Part shown: piece after piece, positions 37,455 to 45,860 of the stretch
Layout: each line of letters begins with the position of its first letter
Numbering within the stretch: the first letter of the stretch is position 1
Assembly: GCA_029864405.1 (NCBI GenBank)
Contig: JAOTTP010000006.1
Span: forward strand, 1 to 64,000
Reading direction: 5' to 3'
Source: Nitrospirota bacterium
GTDB lineage: Bacteria; Nitrospirota; Nitrospiria; Nitrospirales; UBA8639
DNA: 64,000 nt
Program-made: the position numbers and the translations under genes
Notes under the pieces: model-generated
Database searches by the model: none
The model's input: only the letters and a program-made list of their open reading frames with translations
Told to the model about the DNA's origin: nothing

Positions 37455-39110
37455 CTATTTTCCCTGAAAACTCAAATAGCCGCCGGTGAGGTTAAAAACG
37501 TTGGTGAAACCATGTTGAAGGAGAATGCGTGCTGCGAGATAGCCGCGTAAGCCCACATGGCAATAGACGACCGTTTCTTGGGAGGGATCGAGTTCCGATA
37601 GGTGGTCTCTCAAATCATCCACGGGCACGAGACGGGCTTGTGGAAGATGCGTTTTCTGGTATTCGGCAGGGGTTCGGACATCTAATAATTGAAGAGAAGG
37701 GTTCATCGCCAATTTCTTTTGTAATTCCTCTCCGGTAATCGTTTTCACTTCTCCTCGTAAGGTATTGGCTGCGACAAAGCCAGCCATGATAACCGGGCCT
37801 TTGGCTGAGTTAAACTGCGGGGCATAGGCCAAATCCAATTGTTCTAATTCTTGGACCCTCATCTTGCCGTGTAACGCGGTAGCTAGGATGTCAATGCGCT
37901 TATCAACTCCCTGCTCCCCGACGATTTGAGCTCCGAGCAGTCTTCCGGTTTCCTGCTCCACCACCAATTTCATATGCAGAGCTGCAGCTCCGGGGTAGTA
38001 ACCCGCATGGTCTAAGGGGTGGGTGAGTGAGACGAAATACTTCAAGCCGTGAATTTTAGCTTCCTGTTCAGTGAGCCCTGTTTTGGCGGCCGTGAGGCCC
38101 ATGCTCTCAACAATGGCTGTTCCGAGTGCTCCGTGAAATCGTAAATCTCCACCGGCAGCATTGGCTCCGGCAACCCGCCCCTGTTTATTCGCGGGTCCGG
38201 CTAGAGGAATCCGGGTTCGCTTGCCGGTCACCAAGTGCCTGGTTTCCACCGCGTCCCCTGCGGCATAAATATCGGGATCCGAGGTTTGCTGGTGGTCATT
38301 GACCGAAATCCCGCCCGAATCACCTATGGCGAGTCCGGCCTCTCTGGCCAGCTGTAATTCGGGACGAACTCCGATCGAGAGAATGGCTATGTCCATGGGA
38401 AGCCGAATACCGCTTTCCAACTCGGCTTCTTTCGCCAACTCGCCAATTGGATGAAAACTTTTAATCCCATCGCCGACAATGATCTCCACATGTTTCTCTT
38501 GTAAGTGAGCAGCCACGAATTTGGCCATATCAGGATCAAATGGAGGAAGGATTTGAGGAGCCTTTTCCACGATCGTCACCGTCCGGCCTCGGTTTTTCAG
38601 GGCCTCAGCCGTTTCCAGTCCAATAAATCCCCCACCAATGATTAGCGCTTGTTGAGTGGGATAATTTTTCAGATAGGCCTTGATGGCGTCGGAATCTGGT
38701 ACGGTTTTGACTGTAAAGATGTTTTTGGCATGAATGCCGGGTAGGTCGGGTACGATGGCCCCCGCGCCAGGAGCCAAAATCAATGTGTCATAGGGGTGGG
38801 AGGTGATCTCCTGAGTCATCAAATTTTTCACATGGACGCATTTAGCGGGTCGATCAATTTTGAGGACTTCGTGTAAGACGTGGACCTGAACCCTGAATCG
38901 TTTCCAAAACCGCTCTGGAGTTTGAAGCAGAAGGTCATCACGATCCTGAATGGTCTCTCCGATATAGTACGGGAGGCCACAGTTGGCAAAGGACACATAC
39001 GGCCCTTTTTCAAACATCACGATGTCTGCAGCTTCGTTGGTTCGGCGTGCCTTGGCGGCCGCGCTCGCCCCGCCGGCCACCCCTCCGACAATAATGATTT
39101 TGATGGACAT
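37455..39110 (-). CDS. CoA-disulfide-reductase-type flavoprotein with C-terminal rhodanese
   Basis: 551 residues. FAD-binding GGVAGGASAAA (9-19), the single active-site cysteine in SFANCGLPYYIG (Cys44), NADH-binding IIGGGFIGLE, the second FAD motif DIYAAGDAVE, a dimerisation domain (about 330-440) and a rhodanese domain (about 455-551) with the catalytic loop CHVGLRG. This is the CoADR-RHD layout. Known members reduce CoA persulfide, CoA disulfide or polysulfide with NAD(P)H. In a sulfur-oxidising island it may shuttle sulfane sulfur from CoA or glutathione carriers. 27 bases separate it from pyruvate kinase upstream. Confidence 0.92.
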   Translation of the reverse strand: MSIKIIIVGGVAGGASAAAKARRTNEAADIVMFEKGPYVSFANCGLPYYIGETIQDRDDLLLQTPERFWKRFRVQVHVLHEVLKIDRPAKCVHVKNLMTQEITSHPYDTLILAPGAGAIVPDLPGIHAKNIFTVKTVPDSDAIKAYLKNYPTQQALIIGGGFIGLETAEALKNRGRTVTIVEKAPQILPPFDPDMAKFVAAHLQEKHVEIIVGDGIKSFHPIGELAKEAELESGIRLPMDIAILSIGVRPELQLAREAGLAIGDSGGISVNDHQQTSDPDIYAAGDAVETRHLVTGKRTRIPLAGPANKQGRVAGANAAGGDLRFHGALGTAIVESMGLTAAKTGLTEQEAKIHGLKYFVSLTHPLDHAGYYPGAAALHMKLVVEQETGRLLGAQIVGEQGVDKRIDILATALHGKMRVQELEQLDLAYAPQFNSAKGPVIMAGFVAANTLRGEVKTITGEELQKKLAMNPSLQLLDVRTPAEYQKTHLPQARLVPVDDLRDHLSELDPSQETVVYCHVGLRGYLAARILLQHGFTNVFNLTGGYLSFQGK

Positions 39111-39137
39111 GCTTTCTAATGCTCTCCTTGTAGGAAT

Positions 39138-40577
39138 TTACACGACCAAATGGGCTTTGATGATATTGGTTCCGAAGGACTGCCCCAATCGTTCCCCGGT
39201 GACGATGACAATGAGCCGGCCTTCTTGAAGGAGGCCTAGTGTTTTTAAATGATCCTGGGCGGCCTTGATTCGTTCATCGGTGTCATCAATTTGAGGAAAG
39301 ACACATGAGACAACGCCCCACACTAAAGCCAATTGACGGGTGACGGTTTGGGAGGGAGTCAGCGCAAAAATCTTGACCGTCGGTCGATTGCGGGCCAATA
39401 ACATGGCTGTATGGCCAGACTCGGTGAATACCATAATGGCTTGGGCGTCAATAGATGTTGCAAGAGAGACGGCAGCCTCACAGACCGATTCGGGAGTAGA
39501 ACGTACGGTCCTGTTTGTCGAATCAAATTTTTGGCGTTGGCGAAAAATTTCTTTTTCTGTTTGTCGAATAATCCTATCCATGACCTGGACCGATTCGATT
39601 GGAAAGTTCCCCGTCGACGTTTCGGCCGACAACATGACGGCATCCGTTCCGTCCAGCACCGCGTTCGCCACATCTGAAGCTTCGGCGCGAGTGGGAGATG
39701 GATTTCGAGTCATCGATTCCAGCATTTGCGTGGCTGTGATCACGGGCTTTCCCATACGATTGGCCTGTGCGATGATTTGCTTTTGCAGAAGCGGGACTTC
39801 TTCGGGGCTTATCTCCAAAGCCAGGTCCCCTCTGGCAATCATCACCCCATCTGCCACATCAAGTATTTCATCAAGGCATGTCAGGGCTTCAGGCCTTTCG
39901 ATTTTAGCAATGACGGGAATTAGCATTGATCGATCGGCCAGAGCCATTTGGAGTGTTTGAATATCCTGCGGACTTCGAACAAAGGAGAGGGCGACATAAT
40001 CGGCTTGACCATCAATGGCCACTTGAAGATCATCCGCGTCTTTCTCCGTAAACCCCGGAATGTCGAGCGGGAGGCCAGGGAAATTTACACCTTTATGTGA
40101 GGTGACCTTCCCTCCAACCAATATTTTGCAGATCAGTCGTTCCGTTTCCTGTCTTTCCACGGTGAGGGAAATGTTCCCGTCATCAATTAACACGATTTGA
40201 CCGATTTCCATTCGATCCGGGAAATGGGAAAGATTGACCGGCAGCTCATCACGCCAGTCGTTTTGGCTTGAGAGTTGATGTTGGAAGCCTGGTTTCGTCA
40301 CCAGTGCGATATTCCGGCCTTGCTGCAATAGGGTTCCTTGGCCCGGGATGACCCCGACGCGGATTTTGGGACCTGCCAAATCTACGAGGATGGCGAGTGG
40401 AGTCTTTTCCTCAAGAGCAAGGTGACGAAGGCGTTGAATCGTTGTCCTGTGCCAATCGGCGGTTCCATGAGACATATTGAATCTGGCGACATTGATCCCG
40501 GCATTCAGGAGTCGTTTCAAAATTTCGGGGGAGGAAGTCGCAGGGCCAATCGTGGCAACGATTTTAACTTGGCGCAT
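39138..40577 (-). CDS. pyk: Pyruvate kinase
   Basis: Makes pyruvate and ATP from phosphoenolpyruvate and ADP. Family motifs are VKIVATIGPATSS at the N-terminus, FNMSHG, the catalytic lysine block VIPVIAKIERPEAL, MIARGDLALEISPEEVPLLQK and TATQMLESM, and GTDAVMLSAETS. The length is normal. In-frame ATGs at 40619 and 40577 are both possible; 40577 gives the usual N-terminus. Its place between sulfur genes is unexpected; it may share their transcript, which is inference from spacing. Confidence 0.95.
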   Translation of the reverse strand: MRQVKIVATIGPATSSPEILKRLLNAGINVARFNMSHGTADWHRTTIQRLRHLALEEKTPLAILVDLAGPKIRVGVIPGQGTLLQQGRNIALVTKPGFQHQLSSQNDWRDELPVNLSHFPDRMEIGQIVLIDDGNISLTVERQETERLICKILVGGKVTSHKGVNFPGLPLDIPGFTEKDADDLQVAIDGQADYVALSFVRSPQDIQTLQMALADRSMLIPVIAKIERPEALTCLDEILDVADGVMIARGDLALEISPEEVPLLQKQIIAQANRMGKPVITATQMLESMTRNPSPTRAEASDVANAVLDGTDAVMLSAETSTGNFPIESVQVMDRIIRQTEKEIFRQRQKFDSTNRTVRSTPESVCEAAVSLATSIDAQAIMVFTESGHTAMLLARNRPTVKIFALTPSQTVTRQLALVWGVVSCVFPQIDDTDERIKAAQDHLKTLGLLQEGRLIVIVTGERLGQSFGTNIIKAHLVV

Positions 40578-40793
40578 CGGGTAAGTCCCAAAATTGGCTA
40601 AATGTGAGCTAACAGACATGGGTGGGGAAACGTGAGAGATTTTATGACAACAACCGTCAATATGTTTTCGACGTATTGTTCATGATTTATGGATCCATGA
40701 AGGGGAAATACTCGTGTGAGTGGGGAAATCTGAGCAATATATTGCGTTGCCGATGGGGTAGCTGATTGGTAAGGCGAGCAAGATTCATCGGTT

Positions 40794-41459
40794 TTATTGA
40801 GATAATGTTCGAAGAAAAACAAGAAGGTCATTCATGTCTGATTGATTCGGTTCATTCTTCCAGGAAGGCATGGCTGTTCCGGGACGCCCGTTTCGAATCG
40901 TATCAAGAATGGCTTTGTCCGATTTCTTGCCCAGTAAGGTGAGGTTGGCCGCTGGAGGAATGAGAGACTGTCCAATCGGCCCATCTCCTTTGCCGCCTGC
41001 CCCATGGCAATTGAGACAATATTGTTCATAGAGGGTTTTCCCTTTTTGGGGATCGCCAGGGTGATTGAGCGCTTCGCCGGCAATTTCATTCTGGACCTCT
41101 TGTTGAACAGGAGTACCTCCAGGTGAAGGTTGGATGGAATTTTGACTGATCAAATAATCGACCAAGCGAGAAATCTGCTCATCAGGGATTGGACACCCAA
41201 ACGTTGTTTTCATTTTGTTCACGATTTCCATCCATTGGTCACGGAGATGAGGCGGCTGCATGTACACATACTCTGCCGAGTGACAAATCAAACAGTAACT
41301 GTTGGCGATATCACTCCCCGGACCCGCTTGAAACGAAATCGGGTCAGGAGGAAGATCGAGAATGGATACGCGTTCTTGGTCATCGCCTCTGGCCGGAAGT
41401 CCCCAAGCTAATCCGGTGACACCCAAAGACACAAAAAGGAGAATGCGAAAAAGAATCAT
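40794..41459 (-). CDS. sorB: SorB-like sulfite dehydrogenase cytochrome subunit with an added haem domain
   Basis: 221 residues with signal peptide (ending near LPARG). The first half is SorB-like: LPPDPISFQAGPGSD, CLICHSAEYVYMQPPHLRDQW with haem Cys56-Cys59, and GCPIPDEQISRLVDYL. The second half is a further cytochrome c domain with CLNCHG (Cys148-Cys151) and the distal Met region AMPSWKNEP. Classical SorB holds only the first haem. It is ten bases after sorA and surely co-translated; it accepts electrons from the molybdenum subunit in the periplasm. Confidence 0.85.
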   Translation of the reverse strand: MILFRILLFVSLGVTGLAWGLPARGDDQERVSILDLPPDPISFQAGPGSDIANSYCLICHSAEYVYMQPPHLRDQWMEIVNKMKTTFGCPIPDEQISRLVDYLISQNSIQPSPGGTPVQQEVQNEIAGEALNHPGDPQKGKTLYEQYCLNCHGAGGKGDGPIGQSLIPPAANLTLLGKKSDKAILDTIRNGRPGTAMPSWKNEPNQSDMNDLLVFLRTLSQ

Positions 41460-41468
41460 GGGCTGGCC

Positions 41469-42713
41469 TTAGGTTGTATGAACATTCACCGTTTCGATCA
41501 CATTACGGAGATATCCACTCGGATTCCATCGGGCGCTGAACCGCTGTGATTCTCCAATCCGATTGATGGCCAATGACTGAAGTGCATAAGAACTGCCAGG
41601 CTCCGGTATAAATTTCGCTTCCCATGGTCGGAAGCTGAAATCCCCATAATCCTTTCCTAATTGAGCGGATTGCCATTGTTGGCCTCCATCCACGGAGAAC
41701 AATACGCGATCAATGCCATACCCCTGGTCAAAGGTAATGCCTTTAATGGTGCAAGGTTTCCCTCCTGGTATGGTTCGATCATTTTCCAGGTTTGTGATAA
41801 AGGAGCGAACGGTCATTTTGCCAATCGGAACGGTACCCGTTAAGGCTTCTCCTGGTTGCACGCAGTGGCAAGGATCAGCCGGCAGGCGATAGGCATGTGT
41901 CGTCCAAAAATTTTGATCCGCCTGATTCAACACTTCAATGTCATTCAGCATCTTCACCCAATAGGTCGCATACCATCCAGGTACAACGAGGCGAAGCGGA
42001 AAACCGTTCAGCATGGGAAGTGCCTCCCCATTCATGGAATGGGCGACCAACACTTCCTCCAGAAGCGCATCCTCAAGGTTCAGCGATTTTCGAAAATCGG
42101 GCGTGGCTGTTGCGACCGGTTGATCAAGGCCATCGAACCGGACCTGCACCGCGTCCCCTTCTATTCCTGCCCTGCGAAGGAGATCACGGAGTCTGATTCC
42201 CTTCCAATTGGCATTTCCCATTGCCCCATTCCCCCATTGTCCTCCGGGTACCCGGGGTTGGAAAAATCCGCGACTATTTCCCCCGCATTGGCAGACAGCC
42301 GCAATTTCAACTTGTTCAAATTGCGTTTTCAGTTCTTCAAGGCTCAGAGACAAGGATTGATTGACCCGCCCGCGAATGTTCAGTCGGAAAGTGTTCACAT
42401 CAATTTCACGTGGGATATTGGCAAGATGCCAGCGAACAAAAAATGCATCATTGGGCGTGAAGATGTCGTCATTAAAAATATGAAAGGGTGTTTCTAATTG
42501 TGGAGGCCTCGTGGTCATTACCATGAGCGGTCGCTTTTGTCGAAAAGCGACCAGGGGTCGACGGCCCCGCTCAAAAGGAAGATTCGCATACGGGGCCATA
42601 TTTGGGGACTGATTAGCCCAAAGACCTTTGGGATTGATAAGTATAGTAGCTCCAAGAGCCAGGCTCCCCTTTAAAAATCGTCGGCGGTGTATTCCCGGCT
42701 TTATTTCATCCAT
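41469..42713 (-). CDS. sorA: Sulfite:cytochrome c oxidoreductase molybdenum subunit SorA
   Basis: Oxidises sulfite to sulfate in the periplasm. The start at 42713 gives a twin-arginine signal (RRRFLKG at 10-16), so the folded cofactor protein is exported by Tat. The molybdopterin domain (about 65-290) has the Cys ligand in VCQCGGNSRG (Cys143 by alignment), HSMNGEALPMLNGFPLRLVVPGWYA split normally, and the C-terminal dimerisation domain (about 300-410) has IKGITFDQGYGIDRV and WEAKF. Sulfite oxidase and SorA/SoxC-like proteins share this fold; the sorB partner decides for SorA. Partial copy at 33230-33490. Confidence 0.9.
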   Translation of the reverse strand: MDEIKPGIHRRRFLKGSLALGATILINPKGLWANQSPNMAPYANLPFERGRRPLVAFRQKRPLMVMTTRPPQLETPFHIFNDDIFTPNDAFFVRWHLANIPREIDVNTFRLNIRGRVNQSLSLSLEELKTQFEQVEIAAVCQCGGNSRGFFQPRVPGGQWGNGAMGNANWKGIRLRDLLRRAGIEGDAVQVRFDGLDQPVATATPDFRKSLNLEDALLEEVLVAHSMNGEALPMLNGFPLRLVVPGWYATYWVKMLNDIEVLNQADQNFWTTHAYRLPADPCHCVQPGEALTGTVPIGKMTVRSFITNLENDRTIPGGKPCTIKGITFDQGYGIDRVLFSVDGGQQWQSAQLGKDYGDFSFRPWEAKFIPEPGSSYALQSLAINRIGESQRFSARWNPSGYLRNVIETVNVHTT

Positions 42714-42818
42714 GGGGATTTTTTCCTTTTTTTTAAGGGAAACCAAGGGCGGGCTACAGGCTGTAAATCAACTAATTACTTTTCAAGGGAAACACGTAAA
42801 ACCCCCCGGTTGTTATCC

Positions 42819-43130
42819 TTATCTCGCCGATGTAGGAAGACAATGCCTCAATTGACATATCTGGTCATCAGGCATTCCAGCGAACGCCATCATGCCCATT
42901 CCTGGCGATCTATTTTTGATAATCCAATACAATTGTTCATTGAAATACTCTGCCTTGTTTCGAACGGGTAAGATTTCTGGAGGGAGATTCACTGCGGCCC
43001 AACGAACTTTTTCCGTCTCCCTTGGCTCCAGGAGGTTGTTTGAATGTTGTGAAGGAACGGATAGTATCTTCGGGCGAAAACCCTTGATGCCACCAGCTGC
43101 GAACAAATTGATCGTTGAGTGAAAGGACCT
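42819..43130 (-). pseudogene. Relic of a small cytochrome c
   Basis: The frame ending near 42840 reads EQLYWIIKNRSPGMGMMAFAGMPDDQICQL, clearly the end of a cytochrome like those at 35652 and 43889 (QLFWVIKNGSPGTGMMAFTGLPDEQ). Upstream, a second frame has GAKGDGKSSLG and PSRNLT, where a haem-site continuation is expected, but the CxxCH itself is lost (QPPGAKGDG). A frameshift joins the pieces near 42990. It lies between sorA and the membrane-anchored protein at 43151. Confidence 0.7.
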
Positions 43131-43150
43131 TGGAGCTACAACCGCTGCTC

Positions 43151-43624
43151 CTAGCAGGGTTGTCCGTTAAATACGCAAGGCTTGTATCGGCTCACATCGA
43201 AGTCCATTTCTTCCTGGTAGACCAATTCGTTGCCATTGACACCATCCACAAACGGGTCATTCCACATCGTATGGTTCCACCAATAAAAAATGGGAAACTC
43301 TATGGTGTAGTACACAGGATTGCCATAGGTGCTTCGAACATGTTGTTCGACTGTCCGTCCGGTGACGTAGTCGGCTTTTCCATTCCCTTTTAAGGAATAC
43401 AGAGACAGCAGTAGGCGAGATTCCTGATCGTAGATTTCATCGATACGCGTACTTTCATCGGGTTCTGAAGGCAAGGACGAGGTCAGAGGGGGGGAAGGCG
43501 TTTCAACGGAAGTAAACACCAGCCAGGTTGTCAGAATGACTAGAGGCATAACCGTCATGAGCCAAGTCCTCCTTCCAAAATGTGGTCCGGAGGATGGCCT
43601 CGATACGGAGCCTTCCTCGCGCAC
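43151..43624 (-). CDS. Membrane-anchored periplasmic protein, hypothetical
   Basis: 157 residues, GTG start. One N-terminal helix (RRTWLMTVMPLVILTTWLVF, about 18-37) followed by a Pro/Ser linker and a compact domain rich in Tyr and Trp (ESRLLLSLYSLKGNGKADYVTG, split normally; YYTIEFPIFYWWNHTMWNDPFVDGVNG). The domain carries Asp/Asn-Gly loops that could bind calcium. No family recognised. It sits among cytochromes and sulfite oxidation genes, so a role in that electron chain is possible but unproved. Confidence 0.6.
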   Translation of the reverse strand: MREEGSVSRPSSGPHFGRRTWLMTVMPLVILTTWLVFTSVETPSPPLTSSLPSEPDESTRIDEIYDQESRLLLSLYSLKGNGKADYVTGRTVEQHVRSTYGNPVYYTIEFPIFYWWNHTMWNDPFVDGVNGNELVYQEEMDFDVSRYKPCVFNGQPC

Positions 43625-43633
43625 GTGACAAAT

Positions 43634-43888
43634 TAATGAGGAACAACCTCAAACCTGTGCGGATCAACGGTTTCTTTGCCGTCCACCATATTGGTGAAGC
43701 GGGTCATGCCAATTAACCCACCGTTTTTCGGGCATTCACTGCCTTATTACGGCCATGCCAGGCGTGGATCATTTGGCATTATGGACATTCTTGTGAGGTC
43801 CGGTCAACGGATTCGGAACCCACAAGGCGACAAACGCATAGTTGTGGGCGGGAGCAAATTCAATGAGGTCGATGGCCGGATCATCGTT
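43634..43888 (-). pseudogene. Fragments of an unidentified gene
   Basis: Three minus-strand frames in succession look like protein: IDLIEFAPAHNYAFVALWVPNP followed by LTGPHKNVHNAK and a stop, then SECPKNGGLIGMTRFTNMVDG with KETVDPHRFEVVPH and a stop at 43634. No frame is long and none has a good start. It looks like a gene broken by at least one frameshift. I do not recognise the family. Confidence 0.4.
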
Positions 43889-44362
43889 TTATTCTTTTCT
43901 TGATTCTACGCCATTGCCAAATGATCTCACGTACAATATCACATGCCAGGCTTCGTCCTCAGTCAAGACCAGGGGAATGAACGAGGCCATATCCGTCCCC
44001 GGACTCCCGTTTTTTAAAATCCAAAAGAGTTCCCCATCGGTGCGGGCCGCTTGCCAGGTCTTGTCGGTAAAATTCCGGGGAAGTTTTCCCACTAACCCAG
44101 GGATATTTCCCAACCCTTTTCCGTCGCGTCCATGACAGGTAACACAAAACGCTTTACCGTGAAAAATATGTTTGCCCTTTTCTATATTCTCTTCCATGAA
44201 AGAGATGGGGTTCTTCCAAGATTTGGCTTCTTCGATCTGACCGACCGGCACACGCGGTTTGAGGACTTCGGGATCGGCCGCGAAGGTCAAGAGTGGAGTG
44301 CCCAAGGCAAAGAGAAATACCCCAAGCCATCGCTGTAGTTGTACTAGATCGACTCTTTTCAT
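43889..44362 (-). CDS. Monoheme cytochrome c, exported
   Basis: 157 residues from the ATG at 44362 with a signal peptide (about 12-29, ending TFAA). One haem site CVTCHGRDGKG (Cys73) in a class I cytochrome domain, with the block LFWILKNGSPGTDMASF that supplies the Met ligand side and a tail HVILYVRSFG. It is a close relative of the last domain of the tetraheme protein at 35652. Probably a soluble periplasmic electron carrier in the sulfur island. Confidence 0.85.
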   Translation of the reverse strand: MKRVDLVQLQRWLGVFLFALGTPLLTFAADPEVLKPRVPVGQIEEAKSWKNPISFMEENIEKGKHIFHGKAFCVTCHGRDGKGLGNIPGLVGKLPRNFTDKTWQAARTDGELFWILKNGSPGTDMASFIPLVLTEDEAWHVILYVRSFGNGVESRKE

Positions 44363-44382
44363 GGTTATGCTCTGTTCAAGAG

Positions 44383-44410
44383 CATGGGGGATCCGGTTGG
44401 ATCCCCCATG
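44383..44410. repeat. Perfect 12-bp hairpin between two genes of the island
   Basis: CATGGGGGATCC, loop GGTT, GGATCCCCCATG. It lies 26 bases after the DUF1264 gene and 20 bases before the cytochrome start. No T-run follows on the minus strand, so rather than a classical terminator it may be an mRNA-stability or partial-termination element. Confidence 0.6.
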
Positions 44411-44435
44411 CATGGAATCGTTATTGAATGATGAG

Positions 44436-44954
44436 TTATTCGGACCTGGTGAAAATATGTCCCAAGGATTGCGGGAATGTCACCGTCCCATCGGGAAACT
44501 CTTGGCCCTTTTGCCACAAATGGTAGATTACGCCATCGGTCTTGGAAGCGGCCTCAGCAATCTCTGCGGCTTTTTCAGCAGGGGCAATTACTTGAACACG
44601 TCCTGTTGCAATTTCCACTTTGTGGTCATGGAAAAACCGGTGCCACTGGATCAAGGGGAGTTTTCTCGAAAGATCCTTGGCAACAAAATATTCGATGGCA
44701 ACGAGGGGAGCGCTGTGGTCGGTTGATTCAAACAAGAGGCATTGCAGGATTTTGTCTGAAATACCCTTACAAAAGTGATGAAAGGGGCCCCCCACAGTCC
44801 CATCATGCATCAGGTGTGGAGCCGTCACGTGAATGTCATAACCTGCAGCAGGACTTGGGCTTCCCTCTTCACTCATAGCCGGAGTGGTCATACACCCCAT
44901 AGCCAGTAAGCTCAAAACCCCTAGTAATAAACATGAACGGATTGAACGATACAT
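44436..44954 (-). CDS. DUF1264 protein, exported
   Basis: 172 residues. Signal sequence at the N-terminus (about 5-30; a lipobox-like LAMGC at 17-21 suggests a lipoprotein). The mature part follows the DUF1264 pattern: DIHVTAPHLMHDG, HHFCKGISDKILQCLLFES, APLVAIEYFVAKDL, LIQWHRFFHDHKVEIATGRV and FPQSLGHIFTRS at the end. The plant members are oil-body-associated proteins; bacterial function is unknown. The many His and Cys could bind a metal. Island position suggests a periplasmic sulfur or electron-transfer accessory, which is inference. Confidence 0.8.
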   Translation of the reverse strand: MYRSIRSCLLLGVLSLLAMGCMTTPAMSEEGSPSPAAGYDIHVTAPHLMHDGTVGGPFHHFCKGISDKILQCLLFESTDHSAPLVAIEYFVAKDLSRKLPLIQWHRFFHDHKVEIATGRVQVIAPAEKAAEIAEAASKTDGVIYHLWQKGQEFPDGTVTFPQSLGHIFTRSE

Positions 44955-45022
44955 ACCGACCTCCTTGTTTTGAATAGATAATGAACGATAGGAACTTCTG
45001 GTTGCCCGTAATTATAGGTCTT

Positions 45023-45246
45023 CTATCGTGTGTTAGCTAATGGCCTTCTTCTTTCCGCCCATTTCGTTGATTTTGGCTGTTCGGTAACTCCCTTCTGCTC
45101 TTGACATGTTCGGTTTTGTAGAATCATGGGGTCGAAGGTTTCTCCACAGTTGAGACAGCGCCATATGGATAACGCAGATAAGGCTTCATTTGGTTATAGA
45201 CTTGATCGCTCATTAACAAGCCTTCGCATCGTGGACAATGCATCAT
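45023..45246 (-). pseudogene. Small zinc-ribbon gene with a frameshift
   Basis: A good start (AAGGAGATCG, then ATG at 45246) opens MMHCPRCEGLLMSDQVYNQM, continues to LRYP, and then the coding sense moves to another frame with WRCLNCGETFDPMILQNRTC, ending at a TAG at 45023. Read in one piece it resembles the zinc-ribbon protein at 28013. The shift falls near 45165. It may be a real mutation or an error in the sequence. Confidence 0.6.
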
Positions 45247-45271
45247 CGATCTCCTTTCTTCCCCTTTAATA

Positions 45272-45832
45272 TTAGGGGGAGTTTCTAATTCGGTTCATGG
45301 GTAGCTTGGATAACAGCATGCCCATTACACACGAATCTGTTAATCCGGCGTGAAGGAGCCCGGCTCCAACCATTGCGGGGAGGAAAAAGAATCCACTATG
45401 AACTGTGAAGCCTAAGGCTACCCCTATCAGAATCAGCCCCCCTGCGATGGCTCGAACCTGTCCTTCAAGGGAAATTCGATGTTGCCCTCGGACCACAGGT
45501 TTGCCTTGATCAACCCAGGCAGTGATGCCTCCTTCCAGAATTTCACAATTCGTCAGGCCATGCTTGGACAAATATTCGTAAGCAATCTTCACCCGGTTCT
45601 GTGTTCGACACACCAATATGATGGGGTGTTCATGAGAGAGGGTCTTCAGTTCGTCCAGATATGCATGTAAATCTGGCAAAGGAATATTTCGAGCGCCCGA
45701 AATATGCACACCTTCAAATTCTTGCGGTGTTCTGACATCGATATAGATAGGGGCTTTTGCGGGGTTAGAACGTTCCCGCTGAGCGCTTAGCTTTTCGGAT
45801 TTTTCTTCTAGGTGTTCTAGCATCGTGCTCAT
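45272..45832 (-). CDS. Rhodanese with membrane (DUF2892) tail
   Basis: 186 residues from the ATG at 45832 (GGAGGAGAACAT site). The rhodanese domain is at about 20-125 with catalytic Cys75 in LVCRTQNR, followed by a DUF2892-type part with two membrane helices (AIAGGLILIGVALGFTV and FFFLPAMVGAGLLHAGL). The loop CRTQNR places it among sulfurtransferases. It lies 28 bases after the persulfide dioxygenase gene and is probably translated from the same mRNA, passing sulfane sulfur at the inner membrane. Confidence 0.87.
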   Translation of the reverse strand: MSTMLEHLEEKSEKLSAQRERSNPAKAPIYIDVRTPQEFEGVHISGARNIPLPDLHAYLDELKTLSHEHPIILVCRTQNRVKIAYEYLSKHGLTNCEILEGGITAWVDQGKPVVRGQHRISLEGQVRAIAGGLILIGVALGFTVHSGFFFLPAMVGAGLLHAGLTDSCVMGMLLSKLPMNRIRNSP

Positions 45833-45860
45833 ATGTTCTCCTCCATCTATTGGGTAAATC

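Noticed and set aside
39340-39960. 206-residue plus-strand frame
   Set aside because: It is antisense to pyruvate kinase.
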